Positions 17,005 through 26,830 of a DNA stretch of 64,000 nt are shown one piece after another (the stretch's first letter is position 1; every line of letters begins with the position of its first letter). Source of the stretch: Rhodospirillales bacterium (GTDB lineage Bacteria; Pseudomonadota; Alphaproteobacteria; Rhodospirillales; Thalassospiraceae); NCBI GenBank assembly GCA_019634165.1, contig JAHQVT010000010.1, positions 496,001 to 560,000 of the forward strand. The letters run 5' to 3'. Under the pieces are notes generated by a model. The model had not been told where the DNA came from, made no database searches, and worked only from the letters and a program-made list of their open reading frames with translations. The position numbers and the translations under genes are program-made.

Positions 17005-19131
17005 TTACGACTGTTTTTTTGGGTTTTCTGACGGATGAACGTCCCGCCCTGCCATGATTTGATCAAGCGGTTTGACCGGCCATGACAAGATCAGAAGTTT
17101 TTCATCGCGTGTCAGGCTTTCAACACCAAGACGCGCAAGTTTTTCATAGATAATGCCGATCTCAATCGCAGTGCGGGCATCGGGTTTGCGTGCCGGAAGC
17201 AACGCCGAATGCAGCGCATTGGCATAAGGGTCTTCAATCAGGCGCATCAACCCGTCTTTTACATCACCCTCGCCGGCTTCTGCGGTAAACCGTTTCAACG
17301 CCCGCAACTCGTCGGGGCTGTCATATTCTTCCGGGGTGACAAACAACCCCATCCGACGCGCAGCCTTACCAACCGCAAGGCTGCTTGAATAATGTGTCAG
17401 CCACGGTGACAGAACCAATCCCGCCAAAATCGGCGACAACCACCAGAAAAACGCTGTATCGACAAAGATCGCAACCGCCCCCCAGACCAGACCAATCACA
17501 ATGATCGTCCGGTGGGTTTTCAAGGCCGCCTTAAACGGAACCCCCGCATCATCGCGTTCCTGCGCATCCCAGCCGACCTGATTACCGGTCAGAACCGAAA
17601 AGACGAATTGCGAATGCAGCATCATCATGATCGGTGCCTGCAACGCGGAATAAAGCGTTTCAAGCAAACCGCTTATCAGCACCATGACACCGCCATACTG
17701 CTTGCGATCCCGGCCAAAACACACCATCAGGATCGAGATGATTTTGGGAAGAACCAACATCCCGATGGTAAAGATCAGAAGGACAAGCATCTCAAACGAC
17801 CGATCAACCGGCCATTGCGGGAACATCGTGAAATGCCCTGGAAAGAAGCTGTGGGTTAGCTGGGTGTTCTGCAATGTCGCAATGGTCGAACTTAACAACA
17901 GCAACAGCCAAAGCGGTGAAGAGACAAAGCTCATCACCCCCATAAAGAAATGCAAACGACTTAGCGGCCGGAACCCGTGGGCCACCATCAAACGACCATG
18001 CTGCATATTGCCCTGACACCAGCGGCGATCGCGAATGGCAAAATCAATCAGATTGGGTGGCAATTCTTCCCAACTGCCTTCAAGTTGCGGGATCAACCAG
18101 CACCGCCAACCGGCCTTACGCATAAAGGCAGCTTCAACAAAATCATGGCTGAGGATATGCCCGCCCATTGGCGGCTTACCCGACAAAACCGGCAGACCAC
18201 AACACTCAATAAACGCTTTGACCCGAATGATCGCGTTATGGCCCCAATAGTTTGAACTGCCCATACACCAAAAAGACAACCCAGCCGACATGGTTGGACC
18301 ATGCACCCGTGAGATGAACTGCAAAATACGGGCAAACAAAGTCTGACGCCCGGTTGGTTGCGGCGGGCTTTGGATGATGCCGGCATCGGGGTTGTTTTCC
18401 ATCAGATAGGCCATGTTAACCATCGCCTCGCCCGACATGACACTATCAGCATCAAAAACGATCATATGGTCGTAATTGGCCGCATAGGTTTCGCAGAATT
18501 CCTTAAGATTGCCCGATTTGCGTTCCGTGTTTTCCGCACGACGGCGGAAGAAAATCTTGCCGCGTGCATTCAAATCCGTACAGGCCTTGGCCCATGCCAA
18601 TTCCTCGGCGACCCAGATATCAGGATCGCGGGTATCTGACAGGACAAAGAAGTCAAACGCATCAATTTCGCCGGTTTTGGCAAGGCTTTCATAGCTTGCC
18701 CGAAGCCCGGCAAAAACACGATCCGGGCTTTCGTTATAGACCGGGATAACAACAACGTTCTTTGATCGTAACGATCCTTTGCGCACAATTGGTTTAAGGC
18801 GTTTGAGCGTAATCGCATCACGCTTTAGTCCACGCAGGATCAAACCGACAATCCCGGTAAAGAACGATAGCGAAATCCAGGCAAAATTGATGGCAAAGAA
18901 CGCCACCACCACCATTTCCATGGTGGTTAGCTGATCGGCACCCAAAACATCGGCCATCAACCACGCCGCATAGGCAGTTGCGGCAATCGATGCCCCAAAC
19001 AGGAAAAACCTGCGTTGTGCGACGCCCGGTCCGCGCAATTGCACCGTTGGATCATAGACTGTGCCGTCGATATCGGTTTCAGATAGGACTGCCGACATCT
19101 TTGCACTCTTGGGATCAGACAATTGGCTCAT
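17005..19131 (-). CDS. opgH: Glucan biosynthesis glucosyltransferase
   Basis: Inner-membrane glucosyltransferase that builds the beta-1,2-glucan backbone of osmoregulated periplasmic glucans from UDP-glucose. At 708 residues it is close to the family length. Two N-terminal helices precede a GT-2 domain with FFVLSDTRDPDIW, the metal-binding DADSVMSGEAMVNM and the RRWCQGNMQHGRL motif (Q/RxxRW type). Several helices follow (MGVMSFVSSPLWLLLLLSS and later segments). It lies 60 bp after opgG on the same strand, forming the classical opgGH pair. Confidence 0.95.
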   Translation of the reverse strand: MSQLSDPKSAKMSAVLSETDIDGTVYDPTVQLRGPGVAQRRFFLFGASIAATAYAAWLMADVLGADQLTTMEMVVVAFFAINFAWISLSFFTGIVGLILRGLKRDAITLKRLKPIVRKGSLRSKNVVVIPVYNESPDRVFAGLRASYESLAKTGEIDAFDFFVLSDTRDPDIWVAEELAWAKACTDLNARGKIFFRRRAENTERKSGNLKEFCETYAANYDHMIVFDADSVMSGEAMVNMAYLMENNPDAGIIQSPPQPTGRQTLFARILQFISRVHGPTMSAGLSFWCMGSSNYWGHNAIIRVKAFIECCGLPVLSGKPPMGGHILSHDFVEAAFMRKAGWRCWLIPQLEGSWEELPPNLIDFAIRDRRWCQGNMQHGRLMVAHGFRPLSRLHFFMGVMSFVSSPLWLLLLLSSTIATLQNTQLTHSFFPGHFTMFPQWPVDRSFEMLVLLIFTIGMLVLPKIISILMVCFGRDRKQYGGVMVLISGLLETLYSALQAPIMMMLHSQFVFSVLTGNQVGWDAQERDDAGVPFKAALKTHRTIIVIGLVWGAVAIFVDTAFFWWLSPILAGLVLSPWLTHYSSSLAVGKAARRMGLFVTPEEYDSPDELRALKRFTAEAGEGDVKDGLMRLIEDPYANALHSALLPARKPDARTAIEIGIIYEKLARLGVESLTRDEKLLILSWPVKPLDQIMAGRDVHPSENPKKQS

Positions 19132-19191
19132 CTGGCTTTACCTGAATATGGTATGGATCAACAAAATTCTCAGTACAGAAAAATGCGTGAA

Positions 19192-20919
19192 TTAGAACAC
19201 CCACGGCATCGTCCAGGTTTCGCTTAAAACCTGCTGATCATACAAAAGAAACACCCGCAGATTGCTCGACGCGGCATCACTGTTACGCACCAGATCAAAC
19301 ATCACCCGCACACCGCCATTTTCCGGATCGGCCATCACACGGATGTTTTTGATCGCCCCTTCTGACGCGCTGATATCGGCCTTCATTTGCGCAATATTCT
19401 TGATGAAATAATCGAGATCTCCACCAGCAAAGTTCAGAATAAACCGTGTGCTGGCCTGATCTTCGTCATCTTGCGGGGTAATCTGCACCATGCGCGTATC
19501 TGTCGCCTGTGCAAAGCTATGCAGGCCCGTGCCATCGCGGGTTGCGGTGATGCTGTAGTCAACCTGCATCTCGCCACCAGCAACCGGTTTGGTTTCAGGC
19601 ACCCAATAGGCAACGATATTGTCATTGCTTTCAGACGGGCTTGGGATTTCGACCAGTTCGACATGGCCCTTGCCCCAATCACCTTTGGGTGTCACCCAAT
19701 AACCGGGTTGTTGATCAAACCGGCGATCCAAATCCTGATAATGGTCAAAATTGCGATCACGCTGCAAAAGACCAAACCCACGCGGGTTTTCATCCAAGAA
19801 CGAGCTCATCTGTAAATTGACCGGGTTATCAAGTGGCCGCCACAGCCATTCGCCACGGCCGTTATTGATCAAAAGCCCGTCACTTGAATGAACTTCACCG
19901 CGATAATCATTGAACGAACGTCGGCGCTGTTCACCAAACAGGAACATCCCGTTTAATGGCGCCAAACCAATCTTATCCACACCATCGCGGAAAAACAGAT
20001 TGGCACGCACATCCGCCCGGCTTTGCCCACCCGGTGTAATGTCAAATTTATAGGCTCCGCTCACGCGTGCGCTATCCAGCAGGGCATAAACCGTAATTTT
20101 ACGCTCGCCCTTTTGCGGCTCGACAATCCAAAATTCGCGAAAAACCGGGATTTCTTCACCGGTCGGTCCGGCCAAGTCAAGTGCCAACCCGCGCGCCATC
20201 TGACCAATCGACTGGCCTTGGCCCTGAAGTCGGAAATAAGAAGCCCCCAGAAAACGGGTCAGCTCGTCATTGGCATCGACATTCGACAACGGATAACGCA
20301 ACCGGAACCCGCTATAGCCCTGTGCCGAGAAATCATTGGCAGATAAACCCGCATTGGCGAAATCAAACAGGCCCGCGGAATACGGAATGACCTGTATTTC
20401 CCCATTGCGCACCAGATTAATCGCCACCGGCACATCATACATGTTGCCCGGATGAAACAGCTCAAGCGAGAACCCGGAATTTGCCGGATTAAAGAAGGCC
20501 CGCTGTGATTTAAAACGGATCTGCTCATATTCATCCGTGCTGAGATTGGCCAGAACATCTGGCAATTCACGGTGCGGGTCTTCAAATGGCTGCTGCGCAA
20601 GCATGCGTGCACGATCCACCACCATTGCCGGATCAAATGCGACCGGTACAAAAACCGTTGGGCTCTGCACGTCATTTGCTGGGGCCGCGTCGGGTCGCGG
20701 ATCCGTTATCGTTTCATCGGACGATATAGCGGGCACAGATGCGGCACTAGGTGCAGGTTGCACCGGGGCTGCTTCTTTGGCCGGTGTATTGGCAAGCGAA
20801 CCACTATCTTGCGCACGAAGCGGCAAAGACATCCCAAACAGAATGGTTCCGGCCGCAAAGGCAACCAGAAGAACATGGTTCAAGCTCAGCGCTGCGCGCT
20901 GTTGCAAATGTTGCGTCAT
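19192..20919 (-). CDS. opgG: Glucan biosynthesis protein G (periplasmic)
   Basis: Periplasmic protein required, with OpgH, for osmoregulated periplasmic glucan synthesis or branching. A signal sequence with core HVLLVAFAAGTILFGMSLPL and cleavage near LRAQD is followed by an Ala/Pro-rich linker. The OpgG domain then begins around PFEDPHRELPDVLANLSTDEY, with the typical FFNPANSGFSLELFHPG and FLDENPRGFGLLQRDR segments. The frame can be extended to a GTG at 20976; ATG 20919 (575 residues) is preferred because it puts the signal peptide close to the start, but neither has a good ribosome site. Confidence 0.93.
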   Translation of the reverse strand: MTQHLQQRAALSLNHVLLVAFAAGTILFGMSLPLRAQDSGSLANTPAKEAAPVQPAPSAASVPAISSDETITDPRPDAAPANDVQSPTVFVPVAFDPAMVVDRARMLAQQPFEDPHRELPDVLANLSTDEYEQIRFKSQRAFFNPANSGFSLELFHPGNMYDVPVAINLVRNGEIQVIPYSAGLFDFANAGLSANDFSAQGYSGFRLRYPLSNVDANDELTRFLGASYFRLQGQGQSIGQMARGLALDLAGPTGEEIPVFREFWIVEPQKGERKITVYALLDSARVSGAYKFDITPGGQSRADVRANLFFRDGVDKIGLAPLNGMFLFGEQRRRSFNDYRGEVHSSDGLLINNGRGEWLWRPLDNPVNLQMSSFLDENPRGFGLLQRDRNFDHYQDLDRRFDQQPGYWVTPKGDWGKGHVELVEIPSPSESNDNIVAYWVPETKPVAGGEMQVDYSITATRDGTGLHSFAQATDTRMVQITPQDDEDQASTRFILNFAGGDLDYFIKNIAQMKADISASEGAIKNIRVMADPENGGVRVMFDLVRNSDAASSNLRVFLLYDQQVLSETWTMPWVF

Positions 20920-21177
20920 ACTTTTGTGCGCCACCAACCGTTGGATTTTTCTAAATTGTTGATTGTGCTTGTCCACAAAAAACAGGGCAGGAATGTGTCG
21001 TCATCAAGGAAAGAATCCGCAAAACCCGATGTCACGATCTACCAATAATGCGTGCTTTATACCCAGTTACATTATTGACGAAGCGACATTTTTGCATGGG
21101 CTATCATACGGAAATGCACGTGTTCATTGCTTGACGAAAGGCAAAAACGCGATGGCACATTTTGCAGCGCAACAGTC

Positions 21178-22053
21178 TTAGTTTTTGCTGCTAAATTCGT
21201 GGCGTAATGCGCGGGGCGACAGATTGTGTTTTTGCTCGATTGCACGTGCCAGTGCCGTCGTACTGCGATATCCGACCTGATCGGCAACTGATTGCAGATT
21301 TTTACCATCACGCAGCATCGCAAAGGCCCGATCAAGCCGAATGGTTTGCAAAAAATCACCCGGCGATGTGCCAATCAGATCACGAAACAAAGCCGCAAAG
21401 CTAGCCCGCGACATGCCGGCAATCTCGGCCTGACTTTCGATAGACCAGTTTCGGCCCGGATTCTGATGAAGTTCACCGACAACGCGGGTAATACGCTGGT
21501 CACGCAGGGCCGCCAAAATACCCGGCTGCACCAAATTATGTGCCTGACAGTGGCGCAGAACCATCAAAAGAAGCAAATCAACCAGCATATTAACCGCAGT
21601 TCGCTTTCCCAGCTGATGCGCAAAGGCCTCTGAAAATAGTTGCCCTGTAATGGGTTCTAGTCCCGGCACTTGGTCAAAGGGCAACGCAAGACATCCGGGT
21701 ATGCCAAGCCTTGCCGGTGTTGGTCCGGGGCTTGGAAACCCAAGATTGGCGCAGATAAGGTTCGCCCCACTTTCAGGTGTCTCAATTTCATGGGGTGTCG
21801 GCGCGCCAAGCAGCACCAAACCGGGACGCTCAAGCTTCACCTGTTCCCTGCCATTTAAAAGAACCCGAAGTGATCCGCTTTGCAAAACATGAAGCATTCC
21901 CTGTTGGTCTTCGGGCTGATCATCGCGCCCCGCATGGTCGCTATTGCCACACAACACCCCTGAAAAGAACACATCACCGCGCGGGTAATGTGAACCAAAC
22001 ACATCGGACAGAATGTCTCTTTCAGACGAATTGCGCGTTTCTTCAGACAACAA
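21178..22053 (-). CDS. AraC-family transcriptional regulator (cupin_6 type)
   Basis: A 291-residue regulator. The N-terminal cupin-like part contains HVLQSGSLRVLLNGREQVKL and LVLLGAPTPHEIET. The C-terminal double helix-turn-helix spans IESQAEIAGMSRASFAALFR and NLQSVADQVGYRSTTALARA, ending SPRALRHEF. The start is a TTG just downstream of an in-frame stop, so the N-terminus is fixed within a few codons. It is divergent from the YHS-domain gene 116 bp away, the usual arrangement for an AraC regulator controlling its neighbour. The ligand is unknown. Confidence 0.9.
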   Translation of the reverse strand: MLSEETRNSSERDILSDVFGSHYPRGDVFFSGVLCGNSDHAGRDDQPEDQQGMLHVLQSGSLRVLLNGREQVKLERPGLVLLGAPTPHEIETPESGANLICANLGFPSPGPTPARLGIPGCLALPFDQVPGLEPITGQLFSEAFAHQLGKRTAVNMLVDLLLLMVLRHCQAHNLVQPGILAALRDQRITRVVGELHQNPGRNWSIESQAEIAGMSRASFAALFRDLIGTSPGDFLQTIRLDRAFAMLRDGKNLQSVADQVGYRSTTALARAIEQKHNLSPRALRHEFSSKN

Positions 22054-22169
22054 GTCAGTTTTCCACAGATAGGGTGTTTTCAGAGTTCAAGACAGGTTCT
22101 TGATGACCCGAATTAACGATCATCTGCCAGTAACAAGCTGGTGATCAGCCCCAAAAAGGAGATTTATTT

Positions 22170-22709
22170 ATGTCCGCTACATCAAAAACTTTGCGCACGT
22201 TGAGCGTCGCAGCAGCCCTTGGCATCGCGACATTTGGGGGTGTTATTGCCACCTCGTCCCCGACCCTGGCCGCACAGGAAATCAATATTGTCGATGGCTA
22301 TGCACTGCAGGGATATGACCCAGTTACCTATTTCACCGTTGGTGCGCCAACGCCGGGCAATGCCGAATTCGTCGCAGAACATGACGGCGCAACATACCGT
22401 TTTGCCAGTGCCGCAAACCGCGACCTCTTTAACGCAGACCCGGAACATTACGCCCCACAATATGGCGGCTTCTGTGCATTTGGTGCCGCAATGGGCCGTA
22501 AATTCGGTGCCGATCCGACCGCATGGCGTGTTATTGACGGCAAGCTTTATCTGAACCTGAACAAGGAAATTCAACAACGCTGGATCGTCGATATTCCGGG
22601 CTTCATCCGCGGTGCCAACCACAATTGGGGCATCATTGAATCCATCGAAGATGCCAAATTGGCTGACGAAGCCATGGCCCCCAAAGGCCTGACCATTGGT
22701 GCGCAGTAA
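22170..22709 (+). CDS. Exported YHS-domain protein
   Basis: A 179-residue protein with a signal peptide (LSVAAALGIATFGGVIATS, cleavage near TLAAQ) and one YHS domain. The domain shows ALQGYDPVTYFTVGAPTPGN, YRFASAANRDLFNADPEHYAPQYGGFCAFG and LYLNLNKEIQQRW. YHS domains occur in metal-handling proteins, but this group lacks an established function. AGGAGA lies about 8 nt before the ATG. The divergent AraC gene probably regulates it. The gene is followed by a bidirectional terminator shared with the convergent gamma-glutamyltransferase gene. Confidence 0.88.
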   Translation: MSATSKTLRTLSVAAALGIATFGGVIATSSPTLAAQEINIVDGYALQGYDPVTYFTVGAPTPGNAEFVAEHDGATYRFASAANRDLFNADPEHYAPQYGGFCAFGAAMGRKFGADPTAWRVIDGKLYLNLNKEIQQRWIVDIPGFIRGANHNWGIIESIEDAKLADEAMAPKGLTIGAQ

Positions 22710-22783
22710 CACGTCGCCATAATGACCTTTCCGGGTTCTATCCTTGTCTCCTCTGTGGCTCCTCCCTGTTACCCGGAATAAAA

Positions 22784-22820
22784 ATGGCCGGTCCAAATAC
22801 ATGGACCGGCCATAATTTTC
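22784..22820. terminator. Bidirectional terminator
   Basis: Twelve-bp stem ATGGCCGGTCCA (22784-22795) / TGGACCGGCCAT (22802-22813), loop AATACA, with A-run on the left and a T-rich tail on the right. It serves the convergent YHS and gamma-glutamyltransferase genes. Confidence 0.85.
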
Positions 22821-22858
22821 AGATGACTGCGATGCCGATCTGAAGAAAGCAAAAGTAA

Positions 22859-24457
22859 CTAGAATCCAACGGCACAACCGTCTTTACGCGGATCAGACCC
22901 GGCAACATAACCCGCATCCGTCTTGGCAATAAGCTGTGCCCCGCCGAACCCAAAGTTTGTGCTATCTGGTGTCTCAACCGCAATGGCGTGGCCCTTGGCC
23001 TTAAGATCATTAATCACGTCAGAACCAAGTGATGCCTCAACCGCAACCTCCAGCCCCGAAAGGGCCTGCCAGCGTGGGGCATCAACGGCCGTTTGCGGGT
23101 CCTGCCCCCAAAGCTGGGTGCGCAAAGTCATTTGCAAATGGCCCTGTGACTGCATCGGTCCGCCCATAACGCCAAAGCTCATGATCGGATTGCCCGCATC
23201 ATCCATCAAGAACGCAGGGATGATCGTTTGGAATGGGCGTTTTCCACCGGCAACAAGGTTCGGATGCCCCGGTGTCAGGCTAAAGCCATGACCACGGTTC
23301 TGAAGGCTGATCGAGGTGCCCGGCACCACAACGCCGGACCCAAAGCCCATATAGTTCGACTGAATGAACGACACCATCATGCCGTTTTCATCCGCAGCCG
23401 TAACATAAACCGTGCCACCATGCTTTGGTGCCCCGGCTTTGAAATCCTGTGCCTTATTCACATCAATCAATGCCGCACGTGATTTCAAATAATCATCGGA
23501 CAAAAGATGTTCGACCGTTACATCGGTCATGTGATCAAGATCGGCGACATAGGCCCGCATATCGGCAAAGGCAAGCTTCATCGCTTCGATCTCAAGATGA
23601 AGAGCCTCAGCCGAATCCGGCCCATAATCGGTGATGTTGGTATGGCGCAAAATACCAAGTGCAATCAGCGCTGAAATACCCTGTCCGTTTGGCGGAATTT
23701 CATGCAGCTTCACTTTGCCAAAGCTTTGCGAAATGGTGCCAACCCAATCGGCTTTGTGATTGGCAAGGTCATCTTCACTCAGGGCAGCCCCATTTTCGGC
23801 CGCAAAAGCCGCAATCTTGGCCGCAAGTTTGCCGCGATAGAAACTTTCGCCCTTGGTCTCGGCAATATCAATCAAACTATCAGCAGCGGCTTTATTGACG
23901 AACAATTCGCCCGCTTTTGGCGCCTTGCCACCGGGTAGGAACGCCTCGGCAAAGCCGGGCTGCTTACCCAAAAGATCCCCACCCTTTTCCCAAAGGGTGG
24001 CAATGATCGGGGAAACGGCAAAGCCGCGTGATGCATAGTCAACAGCCGGTTCAAACAGCTTCTCGAACGGAAGTTTGCCGAATTTATCGGAAATTTCGCG
24101 CCATGCCGAAACCGCACCGGGTGTCGTCACCGATTCCCAGCCACGCTGGGGCATCGTGTCGGCACCGGCAAATCGTTCTGGTGTCCAAGCCGCCGGCGCA
24201 CGACCAGAAGCATTCAAGCCATGCAGTTCCTTGCCATCCCAGATAATCGCATAAGCATCCGAGCCAAGCCCGTTACCGGTCGGTTCAACCACGGTCAGCG
24301 CAATGGCAGAAGCCAGTGCCGCATCAGCAGCATTCCCGCCTGCCAACAACATCCGCAAACCGGCCTGTGCGGCAAGCGGCTGGGATGTGGAAACCATATT
24401 GCGCGCCAACACCGGTGACCGGCGTGAGCTATAAAGCGCGTCATGACGAAGTTTCAT
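22859..24457 (-). CDS. Gamma-glutamyltransferase family protein
   Basis: A 532-residue Ntn-hydrolase of the gamma-glutamyltranspeptidase family (YwrD-like branch), which self-cleaves and transfers or hydrolyses gamma-glutamyl groups or related acyl amides. The start region shows MVSTSQPLAAQAGLRMLLAGGNAADAALA, here read as two family blocks. The nucleophile region is KHGGTVYVTAADENG (Thr about residue 360), and the C-terminal PFQTIIPAFL and FGVMGGPMQSQGH are typical. No signal peptide is evident. GAGGAGA lies 6 nt before the ATG. It lies downstream of tctA on the same strand, separated by a folded repeat element. Confidence 0.9.
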   Translation of the reverse strand: MKLRHDALYSSRRSPVLARNMVSTSQPLAAQAGLRMLLAGGNAADAALASAIALTVVEPTGNGLGSDAYAIIWDGKELHGLNASGRAPAAWTPERFAGADTMPQRGWESVTTPGAVSAWREISDKFGKLPFEKLFEPAVDYASRGFAVSPIIATLWEKGGDLLGKQPGFAEAFLPGGKAPKAGELFVNKAAADSLIDIAETKGESFYRGKLAAKIAAFAAENGAALSEDDLANHKADWVGTISQSFGKVKLHEIPPNGQGISALIALGILRHTNITDYGPDSAEALHLEIEAMKLAFADMRAYVADLDHMTDVTVEHLLSDDYLKSRAALIDVNKAQDFKAGAPKHGGTVYVTAADENGMMVSFIQSNYMGFGSGVVVPGTSISLQNRGHGFSLTPGHPNLVAGGKRPFQTIIPAFLMDDAGNPIMSFGVMGGPMQSQGHLQMTLRTQLWGQDPQTAVDAPRWQALSGLEVAVEASLGSDVINDLKAKGHAIAVETPDSTNFGFGGAQLIAKTDAGYVAGSDPRKDGCAVGF

Positions 24458-24472
24458 AGAAGTCTCCTCAAA

Positions 24473-24735
24473 AGGGTCTGTACGCGTTCACATTGTCGCA
24501 CCGGCAACAAGTATGATCGGGAAATACAAGGAAAATGCCGCAGAGCGGGTGCTACCCGGTCAAGGGATTTGACGATGGAGTTGCCGATCATACTTGTTGT
24601 CCTTTGGATCACCCGAATTTGCACAGCCAACTGTGTCGCAAAACCTTGAAAGATATATATCTTCCTGCGGGTTTGCTCCTTGTATCTGCACAAATTCGGG
24701 CGACCGGTGTGATAATGTGAACGCGTACAGACCCT
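24473..24735. repeat. 263-bp MITE-like element with nested inverted repeats
   Basis: The ends are 32-bp inverted repeats (24473-24504 and 24704-24735; outer sequence AGGGTCTGTACGCGTTCAC), with only two differences that become G-U pairs in RNA. Inside are a perfect 16-bp inverted repeat CAACAAGTATGATCGG (24505-24520 with 24584-24599), a 10-bp pair (24612-24621 with 24691-24700), and a stem of GCAAAACC with GGGTTTGC enclosing the palindrome AAGATATATATCTT (24650-24663). Smaller hairpins lie at 24546-24558 and 24622-24635. No coding potential and no clear target-site duplication were seen. It could be a miniature mobile element or a structured intergenic repeat. Confidence 0.75.
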
Positions 24736-24739
24736 GGGC

Positions 24740-26263
24740 TTAATCGCCGTCTTGTTCATCGGTGGCAGGACGGTCTTTTTTTCGCATTTTCAGGACCGAG
24801 CGGACGCTAAAGATCACTGACAGCAAGGCAGCAACCAGCAATACAGCCGAAATCGGTCGGGTAAAGAAGACTGTCCAGTCCCCGTCACTCATCAGCGCGC
24901 GACGCAAATTGGTTTCGGCAATCGGACCCAAAATCACGCCAAGAACCAAAGGTGCCAGCGGGTAATCAAGGGATTTCAACCCATACCCAACCAAACCAAT
25001 CGCCCCCAAAAGATAAAGGTCCGAGACACGGTTATTTAGCGCAAATGCACCAATCACACAGCAAATCATGACCGTGGGGACAATGAACTGTTTGGGAATG
25101 TCGGTCACGCGCAAGAACAGGCGCATAGACAACACACACACCACCAGCATCATCAAGGATGCTACGACCATGGCGACAAACATGCCATATGCCAGATCCG
25201 GGTGATCCATGATCAGGCGCGGACCAACCGAAATGCCATGCACCATAAGGGCCGCCATCAAGATCGCATCAACTGCCGATCCGGGAATGCCCAACGCAAT
25301 CATTGGGATCAAACCGCCACCCGCCGTCGCAGAGTTACCAGCCTCGGATGCAATCACACCATCAGCCGTACCTTTGCCAAATTCTTCCGGCGTTTTTGAA
25401 CTGCGCTTGGCCTGATCATAGGCCAGCAAATTGGCAATCGAACCGCCAGCCCCCGGAAGGGCACCAATAAACACACCAATCAGCGATGAACGGACCAGAT
25501 TAACCGGATGCATCAGAACTTCGCGCATCACCGACCAGGTCTTAAATTCGATCACATCAGGGATAAGTGCCCCTTTGTTTTCGCTTTTGCCGTCATCTTC
25601 AACTTCGCCCATCAACTGACTGATCGCAAAAATACCGATCAGAACAATTAAGAACGGCAAACCGGGCATCAAAATGGCCGAGTCAAATGTCAGGCGCGGG
25701 CGCCCCATCATCGGGTCCGGGCCAACGGTCGCCAGACCAAGCCCAATCACACCAGCGATCAGGCCGCGCATCAATGAATTCCCGACAAGGCTTGCAACGA
25801 TCGTTAAGGCAAACACGATCAACGAGAAATATTCCCACGGACCAAGTTTAACCGCGATCAGCGCCAAGGGCGGGGCGGCAACAATTAGAATAACGGTCGA
25901 AATGACGGTGCCAAAAAACGACGCCCAGACACCAAGCGACAAAGCACGTCCCGGTTCCCCTCCACGCGCCATCGGAAAGGCGTCAAAGGTGGTGGCAACC
26001 GAACTTGGCGTTCCGGGAATACCCAGCAACGCCGCACTGATCAGACCACCGGTATATCCGCCAACATAAACTGATAGCATCACCGAAACCCCCTGCAGCG
26101 GGTCCATGGCAAAGGTCAGCGGCAGGGTCAGGATAATCGCCATGGTCACGGTAAAACCGGGAATGGCCGCAGCAACGATCCCGGCAATGGAACCGATCAG
26201 CATGTAAATCAGGGTATCGAATGCGAAAACCTGATGGGCACCGGCAAGAAATGCATCCAACAT
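24740..26263 (-). CDS. tctA: Tripartite tricarboxylate transporter, large permease TctA
   Basis: A 507-residue membrane protein with about twelve helices, the large subunit of a TctABC-type importer of carboxylates. The N-terminal repeat AIPGFTVTMAIILTLPLTF, the GGYTGGLISAALLGIPGTPS segment and its second-half counterpart VIASEAGNSATAGGGLIPM / ALGIPGSAVDAILM are diagnostic. It follows tctB after 15 bp in the order tctC-tctB-tctA, the standard operon. Only 4 bp separate its stop codon from the folded repeat element, so the element is transcribed as the start of its 3' untranslated region. Confidence 0.94.
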   Translation of the reverse strand: MLDAFLAGAHQVFAFDTLIYMLIGSIAGIVAAAIPGFTVTMAIILTLPLTFAMDPLQGVSVMLSVYVGGYTGGLISAALLGIPGTPSSVATTFDAFPMARGGEPGRALSLGVWASFFGTVISTVILIVAAPPLALIAVKLGPWEYFSLIVFALTIVASLVGNSLMRGLIAGVIGLGLATVGPDPMMGRPRLTFDSAILMPGLPFLIVLIGIFAISQLMGEVEDDGKSENKGALIPDVIEFKTWSVMREVLMHPVNLVRSSLIGVFIGALPGAGGSIANLLAYDQAKRSSKTPEEFGKGTADGVIASEAGNSATAGGGLIPMIALGIPGSAVDAILMAALMVHGISVGPRLIMDHPDLAYGMFVAMVVASLMMLVVCVLSMRLFLRVTDIPKQFIVPTVMICCVIGAFALNNRVSDLYLLGAIGLVGYGLKSLDYPLAPLVLGVILGPIAETNLRRALMSDGDWTVFFTRPISAVLLVAALLSVIFSVRSVLKMRKKDRPATDEQDGD

Positions 26264-26278
26264 GATCGTAAACTTCTA

Positions 26279-26830
26279 TTAGCTCGCGAACAAAACGCCG
26301 CGCGGAAGAAACACGTTAAAGACCTCGGCAAACAGCAGATTCAAGCCAACCGAGAAAACCAAGGCGGCGATCAGAGACTGAATGACGGTCTTTTTCGAAA
26401 TGCCTGCGATCATAAGTTGGGCGATCAGCAGAAAAACAAAGGTCGCAAGTGAGAACCCGGCATAGGGCAACACGCCAAGATAAATCACCAGACACCCAAA
26501 CAGCGCAAAGGATATCCGGCGGGTTCTAAGCCAGACACACAATGCTTCGCCAAGGCCGTCAAGCTGACCCAATTTGCGAATATCAAGAACCGTACGAACA
26601 GCCGATATCAGGCAAAGTACGGCCAAAACGCCAAAGACCAGTTGGGGAAAAGACCCGGCACCAAGCGGTTCCCACCGCGATGTCGGAAGTTCCCCTGCCC
26701 GAACGGACAGATAGACCGACCCAAGACCAAAAACGATGTATGAAACCAGCCGTGCGAATTCTGTTCTTGCGCGAGAAGCAGCGGGTGCCGATGCACCCGC
26801 TGCTGCTGATTTCTCAGTCCCGTTCGTCAT
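26279..26830 (-). CDS. tctB: Tripartite tricarboxylate transporter, small permease TctB
   Basis: A 183-residue protein with four predicted helices (ELARLVSYIVFGLGSVYLSV-like first helix, ISFALFGCLVIYLGVLPYAG and FSLATFVFLLIAQLMIAG later), the size and layout of TctB. It is the poorly conserved small membrane subunit that pairs with TctA. Its ATG overlaps the tctC stop codon by four bases (ATGA), showing translational coupling. Identity rests mainly on position between tctC and tctA and on the hydrophobic profile. Confidence 0.9.
   Translation of the reverse strand: MTNGTEKSAAAGASAPAASRARTEFARLVSYIVFGLGSVYLSVRAGELPTSRWEPLGAGSFPQLVFGVLAVLCLISAVRTVLDIRKLGQLDGLGEALCVWLRTRRISFALFGCLVIYLGVLPYAGFSLATFVFLLIAQLMIAGISKKTVIQSLIAALVFSVGLNLLFAEVFNVFLPRGVLFAS

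Noticed and set aside
24443-24720. Short reading frames inside the folded repeat element
   Set aside because: They arise from the inverted-repeat sequence, have no ribosome sites and overlap the ends of the element.
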